Source: an uncultured Clostridia bacterium | GTDB taxonomy: Bacteria > Bacillota > Clostridia > Oscillospirales > Acutalibacteraceae | Assembly: GCA_945876745.1 (NCBI GenBank) | Contig: CAMCPL010000001.1 | Location: 124,001 to 188,000, forward strand | DNA length: 64,000 nt | Reading direction: 5' to 3' | Shown: piece after piece, positions 16,400-24,399 of the stretch | Position numbering within the stretch: the stretch's first letter is position 1 | Layout: each line of letters opens with the position of its first letter | Program-made: the position numbers and the translations under genes | Notes under the pieces: generated by a model | Seen by the model: the letters and a program-made list of their open reading frames with translations, nothing else | What the model was told of the DNA's origin: nothing | Database searches by the model: none

Positions 16400-17374
16400 T
16401 TAAAAGTTGCCTGCTTCTTTTTCATCGGGTAGTTCCCAATACCATTGACTGCCTTCCTTAACAGACCGCACCCTCAGCGTTTTCTTCGCTTCGTCAAGCA
16501 CTCGTTTGGAGATACCCAAACGCTGTGCTTTCTGCAGCACGATTTGTTGCGGATACTTCCCATCGGAAAGGCAGTCAACGATGAGGCTTTCAGCCATATC
16601 GGATTTCTTCTCACGACTAACACCGCTGAGAAGATCGTCGATAGAAATATCATAATGACCGAGCCATCGAAACCCGTTTGCTTCGCTCAGTTCAAAGGCA
16701 ATAGGTTTACCTTCCGGTGCAAGTGATGACTTTTGATGTGCTGCCACACGCACCTCCGGCTTGTCCTTTACTCTGCCGACCACAAGGACGCTTCGTGCCG
16801 TTGCTTGAAAGTCAATAGAGCCAAGACCTCTATAATTGGATTTATTACCCTGCGCCTTGTTCAAATGCCCTACAAGGATAATCGCACAGCGATATTTCTC
16901 TGCGATCCTGCCAAGTTGGGAGAGAATATTTCTGACTTCGTTCGCTCGGTTCATATCGACCTTAGCGCCGATATACGCCTGCATCGGATCCAAGATAATT
17001 ACCCTTGCTCCCGTTTCAGCAATAGCCTTTTCTACACGCTCGTCAAGCATTGTAAGCGCCGCTTCGGATTCGTCTATCACCTTAATCTGTGAGCAGTCCG
17101 CATTGCCTGCAAGCAGGCGGGGCTTGATGGTATCACCAAGTCCATCCTCTGCGGTCTGATAGATGATTTTGATCGGCTCACGTGCGGTATCGTCGCAGGG
17201 AAGTTTTTCTCCCCTCGACAACAGCGCCGCCAACCGCAAAATCAAGGTTGTTTTACCTTCGCCGCCGTCACCGTGAATGATTGTCAGTTTCCCGTATGGG
17301 ATATAGGGATACCACAACCATTCCACTTCCTCGACGGCAACCTCATCCATACTGATGATTTTAAGTTCTGCCAT
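16400..17374 (-). CDS. RepA-like AAA/RecA-fold ATPase of element A
   Basis: 324 aa. Walker A GDGGEGKTT near residue 37, Walker B RVIILDPMQAYIG, then ILVGHLNKAQGNKSNYRGLGS, the pattern of RepA/AAA_25 hexameric helicases of mobile elements. The C-terminal 60 residues form a winged-helix-like tail. The ATG at 17374 is chosen because GGAGGT sits 8 bases upstream. It probably supports replication of the excised circle. The copy in element B is distant in sequence. Confidence 0.8.
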   Translation of the reverse strand: MAELKIISMDEVAVEEVEWLWYPYIPYGKLTIIHGDGGEGKTTLILRLAALLSRGEKLPCDDTAREPIKIIYQTAEDGLGDTIKPRLLAGNADCSQIKVIDESEAALTMLDERVEKAIAETGARVIILDPMQAYIGAKVDMNRANEVRNILSQLGRIAEKYRCAIILVGHLNKAQGNKSNYRGLGSIDFQATARSVLVVGRVKDKPEVRVAAHQKSSLAPEGKPIAFELSEANGFRWLGHYDISIDDLLSGVSREKKSDMAESLIVDCLSDGKYPQQIVLQKAQRLGISKRVLDEAKKTLRVRSVKEGSQWYWELPDEKEAGNF

Positions 17375-17459
17375 AGGCATTACCTCCTTTCAATTTTCAT
17401 CAAAACTATTGAAATTGAAGGAGAAGTCGGTTATAATAAGGACAGTACATTTTTGAGAA

Positions 17460-17501
17460 GACTGTTCCGTATCTGCGCCAACAGATACATTGGGAACAGT
17501 C
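17460..17501. other. Nested hairpin 3' of mobC, element A copy
   Basis: Outer stem GACTGTTCC/GGAACAGTC, inner stem GTATCTG/CAGATAC, loop CGCCAA, and a 4-nt bulge on the 3' side. It ends 9 bp before the mobC stop on the complementary strand. It has the same architecture as 27391-27432 in element B, with compensatory base changes. Confidence 0.75.
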
Positions 17502-17510
17502 TTTTCGGTT

Positions 17511-17846
17511 TTATACGCCAACGCCGCCGTCTCCTTTCATTCCATATAAGGTGGTGTTTATCTGCTCAATGGTGTCGAGCAGTTCATCGGTTACGTTGCC
17601 GCCGCTTTCGATACGCTTCAGTTCTGAAAGAACAGCGGCAAGCTCATTGCGAAGTGCCTTATACACTCTCGGATTACCGACTACCGTTATCTCCTGCTGC
17701 AAGGAGCGAGAACAAAGGTAGTCTTGTTTAGTCAGTCCCGACAGCCTTACGTTCGTATCGAGCTGATCGGCTTCTTCGGGAGACATACGGAAAGCAACAG
17801 TTTTGCTTCTCCAACGGTTGTGACGGTCAAGATTTTTAGCAGACAT
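17511..17846 (-). CDS. MobC-like relaxosome protein (element A)
   Basis: 111-aa small DNA-binding protein of the MobC type: KTVAFRMSPEEADQLDTNVRLSGLTKQDYL is a ribbon-helix-helix-like start, followed by NPRVYKALRNELAAVLSEL and a helical tail. Such proteins help relaxases melt oriT. It overlaps the integrase gene by 11 bp. Homologues occupy the same place in elements B (27445) and C (55867). Confidence 0.82.
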   Translation of the reverse strand: MSAKNLDRHNRWRSKTVAFRMSPEEADQLDTNVRLSGLTKQDYLCSRSLQQEITVVGNPRVYKALRNELAAVLSELKRIESGGNVTDELLDTIEQINTTLYGMKGDGGVGV

Positions 17847-18921
17847 TGGTTATATCCATCCTTTCATAATCTAATTTCTTTGCCATTTCCACTTGCTTTG
17901 ATGGAAACAGATGTGCGTATCGGTAGGTTATCTCAATGCTTTCGTGTCCTACACGGTCAGCGATTGCCACCGCCGAAAATCCCATATCAATTAAAAGGGA
18001 AATATGGCTGTGTCTGAGATCGTGAATACGAATACGCTTTACCCCTGCGGCTTTTGAGCCACGCTCCATCTCTCTGCTCAAATAATGCTTTGAGATATTG
18101 AAAATGCGGTCTTTTTTGCCCACGCCGTAGAGCATACCGAGATAATCCTGCATTTCTTCACAAAGAAACTGCGGCATTTTAATGGTACGGTTGCTTTTCT
18201 TGGTTTTAGGTGTGGTAATCACATCCCGCCCTTTCAAACGCTGATAGGATTTGTTAATGGTAAGCGTACCTTTTACAAAATCGAAATCGGCAGGGGTTAA
18301 TGCCAACAGTTCGCCTTCACGGATGCCGCACCAATATAAAACCTCAAAAGCATAGTAGGAAACGGGTTTGTCCATCATTTCATCCGCAAACTTTTTATAC
18401 TCGTCTTTTGTCCAAAACTTCATTTCCTTGCGTTCCTCTGTGCCCATATTTCCGGCTTTGGAAGCGGGGTTGGAACGAAGGTCATAGTGTCTGACAGCGT
18501 GGTTAAAAATGGCGCTGAGTTGATTGTGGACGGTCTTGAGATAGGTCTGCGAATATGGCTTGCGGTTTTCGTCACGGTAGGCAAGCAGTTCATTCTGCCA
18601 CGCCATAACATCCTTCGTGGTTATCTCGCTGATAATTCGCTTTGCAAAGTAAGGCATAATCTTGGTTTCCACGATATGCTCTTTGGTCAGCCAAGTGTTT
18701 TCTTTCAAGCGGGGCTTAATATCGTTTGCATAAAGCTCAAAGAAGGCTTCAAAGGTCATATCCATATCGGCGGCGTTCTGCTGCTGAAAGGTACGCTCCC
18801 ATTCGACTGCTTCTTTTCTTGTTTCAAATCCTCGCTTGCATTTCTGCTTGCGTTCGCCCTTCCAATCTAAATATCGGGTAAGGACATACCAAGTGCCGTT
18901 GTCGCTCTTGTATACCGGCAT
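17836..18921 (-). CDS. int: Tyrosine integrase of element A
   Basis: Site-specific recombinase that joins the element to the guaA 3' end. The 361-aa protein has an N-terminal arm-binding domain (residues 1-60, WYVLTRYLDWKGERKQKCKRG), a SAM-like core-binding domain, and a catalytic domain with R (CGIREGELLAL), HxxR (RIHDLRHSHISLLIDMG) and H...Y (GHESIEITYRYAHLFPSKQ). It shares a 0-bp junction with xis and overlaps mobC. The integrases of B and C are close homologues, consistent with use of the same 13-bp core. Confidence 0.93.
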   Translation of the reverse strand: MPVYKSDNGTWYVLTRYLDWKGERKQKCKRGFETRKEAVEWERTFQQQNAADMDMTFEAFFELYANDIKPRLKENTWLTKEHIVETKIMPYFAKRIISEITTKDVMAWQNELLAYRDENRKPYSQTYLKTVHNQLSAIFNHAVRHYDLRSNPASKAGNMGTEERKEMKFWTKDEYKKFADEMMDKPVSYYAFEVLYWCGIREGELLALTPADFDFVKGTLTINKSYQRLKGRDVITTPKTKKSNRTIKMPQFLCEEMQDYLGMLYGVGKKDRIFNISKHYLSREMERGSKAAGVKRIRIHDLRHSHISLLIDMGFSAVAIADRVGHESIEITYRYAHLFPSKQVEMAKKLDYERMDITNVC

Positions 18922-19110
18922 TTATATCACCACCTTTCCATTGTGATAAAGTCTTTCGTAGAAATACTCTCGGTTGATACGCCCTGCGATTGTTATGAAG
19001 CCTTTAGCTTTTAACTCATCGTTCAACTGTCTTATGACCTTATAGGCGAATGAAGTTGAAACTTCGAGGACTTCCGCAACTTCTTCTACTCGCATAAATT
19101 TGTTTTCCAT
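18922..19110 (-). CDS. xis: Excisionase-like helix-turn-helix protein (element A)
   Basis: 62 aa. FMRVEEVAEVLEVSTSFAYKVIRQLNDELKAKGFITIAGRINREYF is a winged-helix/HTH_17 domain followed by a short wing. It directly precedes the integrase and is driven by the promoter at 19304-19332, divergent from the XRE gene. It would direct excision and may regulate int. Confidence 0.85.
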   Translation of the reverse strand: MENKFMRVEEVAEVLEVSTSFAYKVIRQLNDELKAKGFITIAGRINREYFYERLYHNGKVVI

Positions 19111-19303
19111 TCTGATCTTCCTTTCTTAATAGTAATTGTGATTTGTGCTGCCGTTCTGCCGTCACAAGTTCCTGCAGGCATTCCCACTTGTCGATGGGCG
19201 TTGTGCAGTCCCCTTACGGAGCGCTCACTTCCTTTCGGAAGGTCTTGGCGGTTTGTGCTTGATCGGACGGTCATTTAATTTTCTGCAAATACACTAACGG
19301 TAT

Positions 19304-19332
19304 TTGTTTAACCATTATACCAAGCAAATTCC
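19304..19332 (-). promoter_or_regulatory. Promoter of xis-int (element A)
   Basis: TTGACT, 17 nt, TATAAT on the minus strand. The spacer ACGGAATTTG is shared with the element B promoter at 29169, and both lie opposite an XRE promoter. Confidence 0.8.
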
Positions 19333-19384
19333 GTTAAGTCAAGAGGTTTGCAAGAAAATATTTAACTTTTTTGCTTTGGTTATC

Positions 19385-19414
19385 TTGACAACGCCCAAGC
19401 GTATATGCTATACT
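19385..19414 (+). promoter_or_regulatory. Promoter of the element A XRE regulator
   Basis: TTGACA, 18 nt, TATACT, 34 bp before the start at 19448. The same boxes and spacing occur in element B at 29240-29269. Confidence 0.8.
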
Positions 19415-19447
19415 ATGTTCACAGCACATAGATTGGAGAAGATAACT

Positions 19448-19975
19448 ATGGCAATCGGTGAAAGAATACGTTTTTTGCGTAACCTAAAAGGTATGACTCA
19501 AAAGTGGCTCGGTATTGCTGTCGGTTTTCCCGAAAAGACCGCCGACATTCGTATGGCTCAATATGAGTCCGGCTCAAGAACACCCAAAGCAGATTTAACG
19601 CAATCGCTTGCACAAGTATTAGAGGTTTCGCCTTTGGCTTTGACCGTACCGGACATTGACAGCGAACTCGGTCTTATGCATACGCTTTTTACATTAGAGG
19701 ATATTTACGGCTTCAAGATCGACAAGGTCGATGATGAAGTTTGTATCCGTCTTGACGGCAGAGTAGGTAGCAACGCTTCTATTCAGAAATACTTTGCTGC
19801 TTGGCAGAAGCAAGCTGAAAAGTACAGAAACGGCGAAATCTCCAAAGAGGAATATGACCGTTGGCGTTACAACTATCCTAAGTTCGATACCGAAAGCGGA
19901 TGGGTTAAAGTCCCTTCACAAGAACTCAGCGATGCAATGGTCGAAGCATTCAAAGACCACTTAAAAGACAAATAA
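19448..19975 (+). CDS. XRE-family control protein of element A
   Basis: 175 aa. Residues 5-70 are a helix-turn-helix (GERIRFLRNLKGMTQKWLG, then KTADIRMAQYESGSRTPK and VSPLALTVPDID); the C-terminal region ends with GEISKEEYDRWRYNYP and VPSQELSDAM. The start at 19448 follows GGAGAAGATAACT; the longer upstream frame runs through the promoter. It is divergent from xis-int and probably controls excision. Close homologues lie at 29301 (B) and 53920 (C). Confidence 0.87.
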   Translation: MAIGERIRFLRNLKGMTQKWLGIAVGFPEKTADIRMAQYESGSRTPKADLTQSLAQVLEVSPLALTVPDIDSELGLMHTLFTLEDIYGFKIDKVDDEVCIRLDGRVGSNASIQKYFAAWQKQAEKYRNGEISKEEYDRWRYNYPKFDTESGWVKVPSQELSDAMVEAFKDHLKDK

Positions 19976-19984
19976 AGACGACAA

Positions 19985-20021
19985 AAAGCCCTTAACTGCG
20001 TTATCCACAGTTAAGGGCTTT
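19985..20021 (+). terminator. Terminator of the element A XRE gene
   Basis: AAAGCCCTTAACTG and CAGTTAAGGGCTTT form a 14-bp perfect stem followed by CATC. There is only a short T run, so confidence is moderate. Confidence 0.7.
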
Positions 20022-20200
20022 CATCGTCTTATAATACGGTTACATTAGTCCCAATCCACGCATTGTTTATTCTGATAACCTGCAAACCATACGGGATATA
20101 GAATAAAGGGTGCTTCAAAGGGTGTTATCAAATTGTTATCAAAAGGGGTGGTCGAAGTCCGAAAAACCTTGATATTACTGGGTTTTTGAGCCTTCGTTAA
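20022..20200. other. Right end of element A
   Basis: No gene. It contains paired TTATCAAA motifs (near 20130) and a stretch reading GTCCGAAAA..CTGGGTTTTT that is also found at the right end of element B (near 30090), consistent with integrase arm sites. Confidence 0.6.
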
Positions 20201-20213
20201 TTATTCCCACTCG
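20201..20213. other. att core between elements A and B
   Basis: TTATTCCCACTCG, identical to the guaA-proximal core at 30133. It is the shared junction of the tandem elements. Confidence 0.9.
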
Positions 20214-20468
20214 TTGCAGGGACTTGCATCTTAAACAATTTTGTTTATAAGATATTGCACCTGCTGTTCTGATTATTTTGATTGCCCATATTGTCTTAGC
20301 TATACGATGGATGCTTACCAAAATCTTATCAGCGGTGATAAACCACCACGGGGAGTTCAAGGTAGTTGTTCCGGGTGGTTTGACTGTATTATAGCATATA
20401 GTCTCCCGATATTCAACCTAAAGATACTGCTGAGAACTCCGACGGCATTGACTATGGTGTTGGCTAAA
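20214..20468. other. Non-coding left end of element B
   Basis: About 255 bp with no gene. It shares TTAAACAATTTTGT with the left end of element A. An AAACCACC/GGTGGTTT hairpin lies at 20340-20381 without a T run on either strand. Confidence 0.55.
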
Positions 20469-22112
20469 TTAGTATTTCTCTTCCTCTGGAGTGTTCAGTT
20501 CATAGTAATACTCAAGCAACTCTCTGGAATAATTCTCGATTCTGCCGGAGGGTAGGATCAACATACGACTGATACCAATTTGCTCCACAAAGGACGGGTT
20601 ATGGCTGACAACAATAATCGTTCCTTCAAACAGATTGAAGTTACCGCCGATAATGGCCTGTGTTTCTGGGTCAAGGTGGTTTGTAGGCTCATCCAAAATC
20701 AGCAGATTGGCTTTCTGCAAAAGCACCTTACACAACGCAATTCTGGCTTTTTCACCGGGAGAGAGGACAGCCACCTTCTTGTTCACGTCCTCCTCATAGA
20801 ACAGAAAATTACCCAACACAGAGCGAAGCTGCCATTCGGTATATCCATCGGTTTCAACATTTTGCAAAACAGTTCTATCCAAATCAAGCTGCTCCAGTTC
20901 CTGTGCGTAGTAAGCCACATCCGTTTTGGGATTATAGCGCACACGTCCCTGTTCGGGAATGAGAATACCCATAATCAGCTTCAGCAAAGTAGATTTACCG
21001 ACACCGTTTTCGCCTACCACAAGGAAACGTTCTTTGCCGTTAATGCGGAAAGACAAATCCTTATACAACTGCGGCTGACCGGGATAATGGAAACTGATAT
21101 TTTCCACTTCCAGCGGCATCAAGGCCCCTTCACGCTTCGGACGAATATCCATCTTTACACGCTTATACACACGGTCACGGGTTTGCAATTCACGCTTTTT
21201 CTTTTCCAGACGGAGCGCACGTTCCTGTCCCATACGCTTAATGGCATGGTTCGTCTGGCTGGCTTGTTTGGCTCTTTGTACGAACTCGGAAAGCTCCTTG
21301 ATTTCCTTTTCCTGTTGCACAATGTTCATTTCACGTAAACGCTGTTCCTCGGCGTATTTCTTTTTGTATGTATAGTAGTCACCCTCATAGACGGAGATTT
21401 TGTGGGTGACTTTGTTGATGAACATGATCTTGTTGATGATTTGATTCAGAAACTCAATGTCGTGACTGATAATCAAAACGGAACCACGGTAGTTCTTCAG
21501 GTAGCTCGTCACGAAATCTTTGGTGGACGCATCCAGATGGTTGGTTGGCTCATCCAGCAGAAGAATCTCCGGTTTTGAGTACAGCACCTGTGCAAATGCC
21601 ATTTTGGATTTCTGACCACCGGACAGTTCGGACATAGGACGTTCCAGCAAATCAAGGTCTATCTGCATCCTGTCGATCAAATCCAGCAGAATTTTCTCAG
21701 CCTCATAGCAGTCGAAGTATTCCAAACGTTCTTGCAGTTTACCCATGTGTTCCAACAAAGGTTCCTGCTCATTGACATCTGCTGTTTCCAACTTCTTGTA
21801 GATTTCTTCCAATTCTGCATTGATACGTCGAATCGGACGACCATCCTGCAAATATTCCCATACGGTTTGCTTCTCGTCCTCAAGAACGATCTCCTGCGGC
21901 AAGTAGCCTATTCGGGCATTGCCGACAGAGATACTGCCGCTGTCCAATTCCAACTCACGCAGCAGAATACGGAACAAAGTGGTTTTACCGGCACCGTTCA
22001 CGCCAACGATACCCACCTTGTCACGTTCATTCAGCAGAAACTCCGCATCTTCATATATTGTTTCTAATCCAAAGGCAAGATTCATTTTACTGCCTTTCAT
22101 GATTGTTTGCAT
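20469..22112 (-). CDS. ABC-F family ATPase (element B cargo)
   Basis: 547-aa soluble protein with two ABC domains: GVNGAGKTT, LSGGQKSKM and LLLDEPTNHLD in the first, GENGVGKST, LSPGEKARI and LILDEPTNHLD in the second, joined by a long charged linker (residues about 235-330). Both motif sets look intact, nearer the housekeeping/YdiF-like ABC-F branch than Lsa, so drug protection is possible but not shown. The first ATG follows AAGGAGGT. The gene starts 18 bp after the MATE gene and is co-transcribed with it. Confidence 0.85.
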   Translation of the reverse strand: MQTIMKGSKMNLAFGLETIYEDAEFLLNERDKVGIVGVNGAGKTTLFRILLRELELDSGSISVGNARIGYLPQEIVLEDEKQTVWEYLQDGRPIRRINAELEEIYKKLETADVNEQEPLLEHMGKLQERLEYFDCYEAEKILLDLIDRMQIDLDLLERPMSELSGGQKSKMAFAQVLYSKPEILLLDEPTNHLDASTKDFVTSYLKNYRGSVLIISHDIEFLNQIINKIMFINKVTHKISVYEGDYYTYKKKYAEEQRLREMNIVQQEKEIKELSEFVQRAKQASQTNHAIKRMGQERALRLEKKKRELQTRDRVYKRVKMDIRPKREGALMPLEVENISFHYPGQPQLYKDLSFRINGKERFLVVGENGVGKSTLLKLIMGILIPEQGRVRYNPKTDVAYYAQELEQLDLDRTVLQNVETDGYTEWQLRSVLGNFLFYEEDVNKKVAVLSPGEKARIALCKVLLQKANLLILDEPTNHLDPETQAIIGGNFNLFEGTIIVVSHNPSFVEQIGISRMLILPSGRIENYSRELLEYYYELNTPEEEKY

Positions 22113-22130
22113 GATTGTTTGCTTACCTCC

Positions 22131-23435
22131 TTATGTGCGCCTCTGAATATAGATCAGCGCAATGATCGCTACGATCAATTCTGATATGGGCATTGCAAGC
22201 CATACGCCTTGAACGTCCAAGAACAGCGGTAATGTAAACAGCAAAATACCACTGATAACCACACTTCGCAGAATCGCAATCACCATAGACATGGTTCCGT
22301 GCATAATGGATTGCAGATGATAAGTAGACAGTACCGTGATCCCAAGGAACAGGAACAGCAGGAAAAACGGACGGATGATACCGGGAGCTGCTTCAACTAC
22401 TTCTGGGGTCACATCAATGAACAGCCTTACGATCTGCTCCGGGAACAGCTCGCCAATAGCGGTGAATGCAATGCCTAATGCAATAACCGTCGCAAACGAC
22501 ATCTTCCACACCTGCTTGATACGGTCAGCTTGCATAGCTCCGCAGTTTGCAGAAACAATAGGCTGGATTGCCTGTCCCACACCACAGTACAGAGCTTGGA
22601 ACAGCGAAGTGATCGTTGCCACTACACCGTAAACGGCAAGAGCGTTGGTATCGCCATAACGCATGATCTGATTGTTCATAATAACTGCCAAAATGACTGT
22701 GCCAAGGTCAAGAACACTTGCACCGAACCCAATGCTCAGGGTCTGACGAATTGCAGGGGCAATGTGATTAGGTTTTACGAAGCGCAAGGTGCATTTCTTC
22801 GAAAGGAAATGGCTGCACATGATGAAAACTTGGATGCAGGTTCCCAAAACCGTAGCAATCGCTGCGCCGGTCATACCCATTCCCAAGGGGAAACAAAAGA
22901 ACCAGTCACCAAAGATATTCACACAGCCGCCGATGATAACAGCCGCCATAGCAAGACCCGGTGCGCCGTCATTACGGATAAAGGAACTGATAAAGGAGGG
23001 CAGAATGAATACCGGTAGGAACCAGATCAACCAACGGGCATACTCCATCACCTTGGGCATCAATTCTGTATCAGCACCAAAAAATGTAAAAATCGGTTCG
23101 TGGAACAATGCAAACATAATCCACACAAGCACGATCAGAAACAGCATCAATCCTGTCGCTGCTGTAAACAAAGCATTCGCTTTTTCTTCTTTTCCTTCGC
23201 CACGAGCATTTCCATACAAAACAGACCCGCCAACGCCACATAGGATACCAAGAAAAATCAAAACACCATACAAGGGTGTAATGACTGCCATAGCCGCAGC
23301 ACCAACAGGACCTTCGGACTGGCCGACTGCAATGGTATCCACAAAGCTATAAATGGACATGACCATTGCGCTTGCCATGGATGCAAACAAAAACTTTCGA
23401 TAAAGCTGTTTGATATTGCCTGTAATGAAATCCAT
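22131..23435 (-). CDS. MATE-family multidrug efflux transporter
   Basis: 434-aa membrane protein with about 12 helices in two repeats. MVMSIYSFVDTIAVGQ..GPVGAAAMAV near the N-terminus is the typical first-helix segment of MATE/DinF Na+ or H+ antiporters. The start at 23435 (MDFITGN) follows AAGGAGG; the upstream 25 codons of open frame lie in the attenuator. It is first in a two-gene operon with the ABC-F gene. Confidence 0.87.
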   Translation of the reverse strand: MDFITGNIKQLYRKFLFASMASAMVMSIYSFVDTIAVGQSEGPVGAAAMAVITPLYGVLIFLGILCGVGGSVLYGNARGEGKEEKANALFTAATGLMLFLIVLVWIMFALFHEPIFTFFGADTELMPKVMEYARWLIWFLPVFILPSFISSFIRNDGAPGLAMAAVIIGGCVNIFGDWFFCFPLGMGMTGAAIATVLGTCIQVFIMCSHFLSKKCTLRFVKPNHIAPAIRQTLSIGFGASVLDLGTVILAVIMNNQIMRYGDTNALAVYGVVATITSLFQALYCGVGQAIQPIVSANCGAMQADRIKQVWKMSFATVIALGIAFTAIGELFPEQIVRLFIDVTPEVVEAAPGIIRPFFLLFLFLGITVLSTYHLQSIMHGTMSMVIAILRSVVISGILLFTLPLFLDVQGVWLAMPISELIVAIIALIYIQRRT

Positions 23436-23452
23436 TTTTTCCTCCTTGAAAA

Positions 23453-23564
23453 CAAAAAACACCGGATAAGATGTTCCGCACAAAGCAGTTATCTTATCTG
23501 GCGTCGCCACTTACGCTGCGCTCGCCCTCCGTTAAAAGTCCTTATGCGACATCTTATCCGGTGT
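23453..23564 (-). terminator. Attenuator in the MATE-ABC-F leader
   Basis: ACACCGGATAAGATGT and ACATCTTATCCGGTGT are perfect 16-bp arms (23549-23564 and 23459-23474). On the minus strand the second arm is followed by TTTTTTG, 18 bases before the ribosome binding site. An internal CCAGATAAGAT can pair with the distal arm, giving an alternative fold. A short frame MSHKDF begins at the end of the first arm. Confidence 0.8.
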
Positions 23565-23601
23565 TGTAAATACGTTTACAATACCTCTGATGAGTTTATA
23601 T

Positions 23602-23630
23602 AGTATAGCACAATCTGTTTGCAAAGTCAA
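23602..23630 (-). promoter_or_regulatory. Promoter of the MATE-ABC-F operon
   Basis: TTGACT, 17 nt, TATACT on the minus strand, about 40 bp before the attenuator. Confidence 0.8.
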
Positions 23631-23675
23631 TGCAATACCCATGTTTTCCGTATTTTCCGATTTGTAAAAGTAGAT

Positions 23676-23705
23676 GCCGCCCGTAGGATTTCTCCCACGG
23701 GCGGC
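23676..23705 (-). terminator. GC-rich hairpin after the DUF6061-like gene
   Basis: GCCGCCCGT and ACGGGCGGC form a 9-bp stem just beyond the stop at 23712 and before the cargo promoter. The T run is weak. It occupies the same place as hairpin R3 in element A, between transfer genes and cargo. Confidence 0.55.
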
Positions 23706-23711
23706 GTATGG

Positions 23712-23957
23712 TCAGCTATCCAAAGGCTTGTATTCGGTTACGGTTTTCAGATACGTTTCGGGATCGCCGTTGAGTATCAGATCGGCGTATGCCACCGGAT
23801 CATTGTAGATCAGATAGTCCAGTTCTGACCGCTGATACATATTGTTGGCAATCTCGTTCTCCACGGCGATTGTATCAATCGCTATCATGCTGCCGTCATC
23901 GAATTTCAGCTCTACGCAGGCGGTATCCATGTTGAACGCACAGGATAGGATTTTCAT
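23712..23957 (-). CDS. Small mobile-element protein, DUF6061-like
   Basis: 81 aa: MKILSCAFNMDTACVELKFD, then DGSMIAIDTIAVENEI and RSELDYLIYNDPVAYADLIL, resembling the DUF6061 proteins common in Clostridia conjugative and mobilizable elements. The function is unknown. It overlaps the upstream gene by 4 bp. Confidence 0.65.
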   Translation of the reverse strand: MKILSCAFNMDTACVELKFDDGSMIAIDTIAVENEIANNMYQRSELDYLIYNDPVAYADLILNGDPETYLKTVTEYKPLDS

Positions 23958-24253
23958 TGCTCTTGCCTCCTTAATCTTTCGGTGTTTTTCTTTGCCAGTT
24001 CGCTTGCAGCCTTGCGGCGTTTCTCGTCATAGGGTGCGGTCAGCTTGAAACCGAAGCGTCCCTTGCTGACTTCAAAGGTCAGACAGCCGTTTCCGTCATC
24101 GTCAATCAACCGACACTCAGAGGGATATTTCCCGGCGTACTCGGTAAGCCTGTTTTTGAGTGCGGTGTTGTAGGTACAGACCTCAATCATGCTGTCCGCT
24201 TCATTAAAATAGATGTTGGTTGCTTTCTGTTTCTTGGAAAGGCCTGTTTTCAT
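23954..24253 (-). CDS. Conserved mobile-element protein of unknown function
   Basis: 99 aa, basic N- and C-termini, with KATNIYFNEADSMIEVCTYN and FEVSKGRFGFKLTAPYDEKR. Such proteins commonly accompany relaxases in Clostridia elements. I do not recognise a functional domain. It overlaps the next gene, so the two are co-translated. Confidence 0.6.
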   Translation of the reverse strand: MKTGLSKKQKATNIYFNEADSMIEVCTYNTALKNRLTEYAGKYPSECRLIDDDGNGCLTFEVSKGRFGFKLTAPYDEKRRKAASELAKKNTERLRRQEQ

Positions 24254-24320
24254 AAAACCTCCTGTTTTTCACAAATTTTTCTCAGCTCATCACCTGTAAA
24301 AGTGGGCTGTTTTTTGGATG

Positions 24321-24361
24321 GGGAGCGCTCAAACGATGTGCGGTACGATTTGAACGCTCCC
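24321..24361. repeat. Hairpin downstream of the element B relaxase gene
   Basis: GGGAGCG and CGCTCCC are perfect arms with TCAAA/TTTGA-like inner pairing, in the gap between the relaxase stop and the small genes. No clear T run. Confidence 0.4.
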
Positions 24362-24399
24362 ATTGGATAATTTTCGTTTTTTTCAGCTCTACACGGAAA

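Larger units (their letters stand above)
8661..20213. mobile_element. Element A: integrative mobilizable element in tandem at a guaA-like 3' end
   Basis: Bounded by cores at 8661 and 20201. From its guaA-proximal end it carries a divergent XRE regulator, xis, tyrosine integrase, mobC, a RepA-like ATPase, a Mob/Pre relaxase and tnpV, then cargo: XRE-DUF4180, arsR-permease-redox protein, an MmcQ-like gene and an Lsa-type ABC-F gene. There is no type IV secretion gene, so it would be mobilizable rather than self-transmissible. Confidence 0.85.

Noticed and set aside
20340-20381. AAACCACC/GGTGGTTT stem as a terminator
   Set aside because: No T run on either strand.
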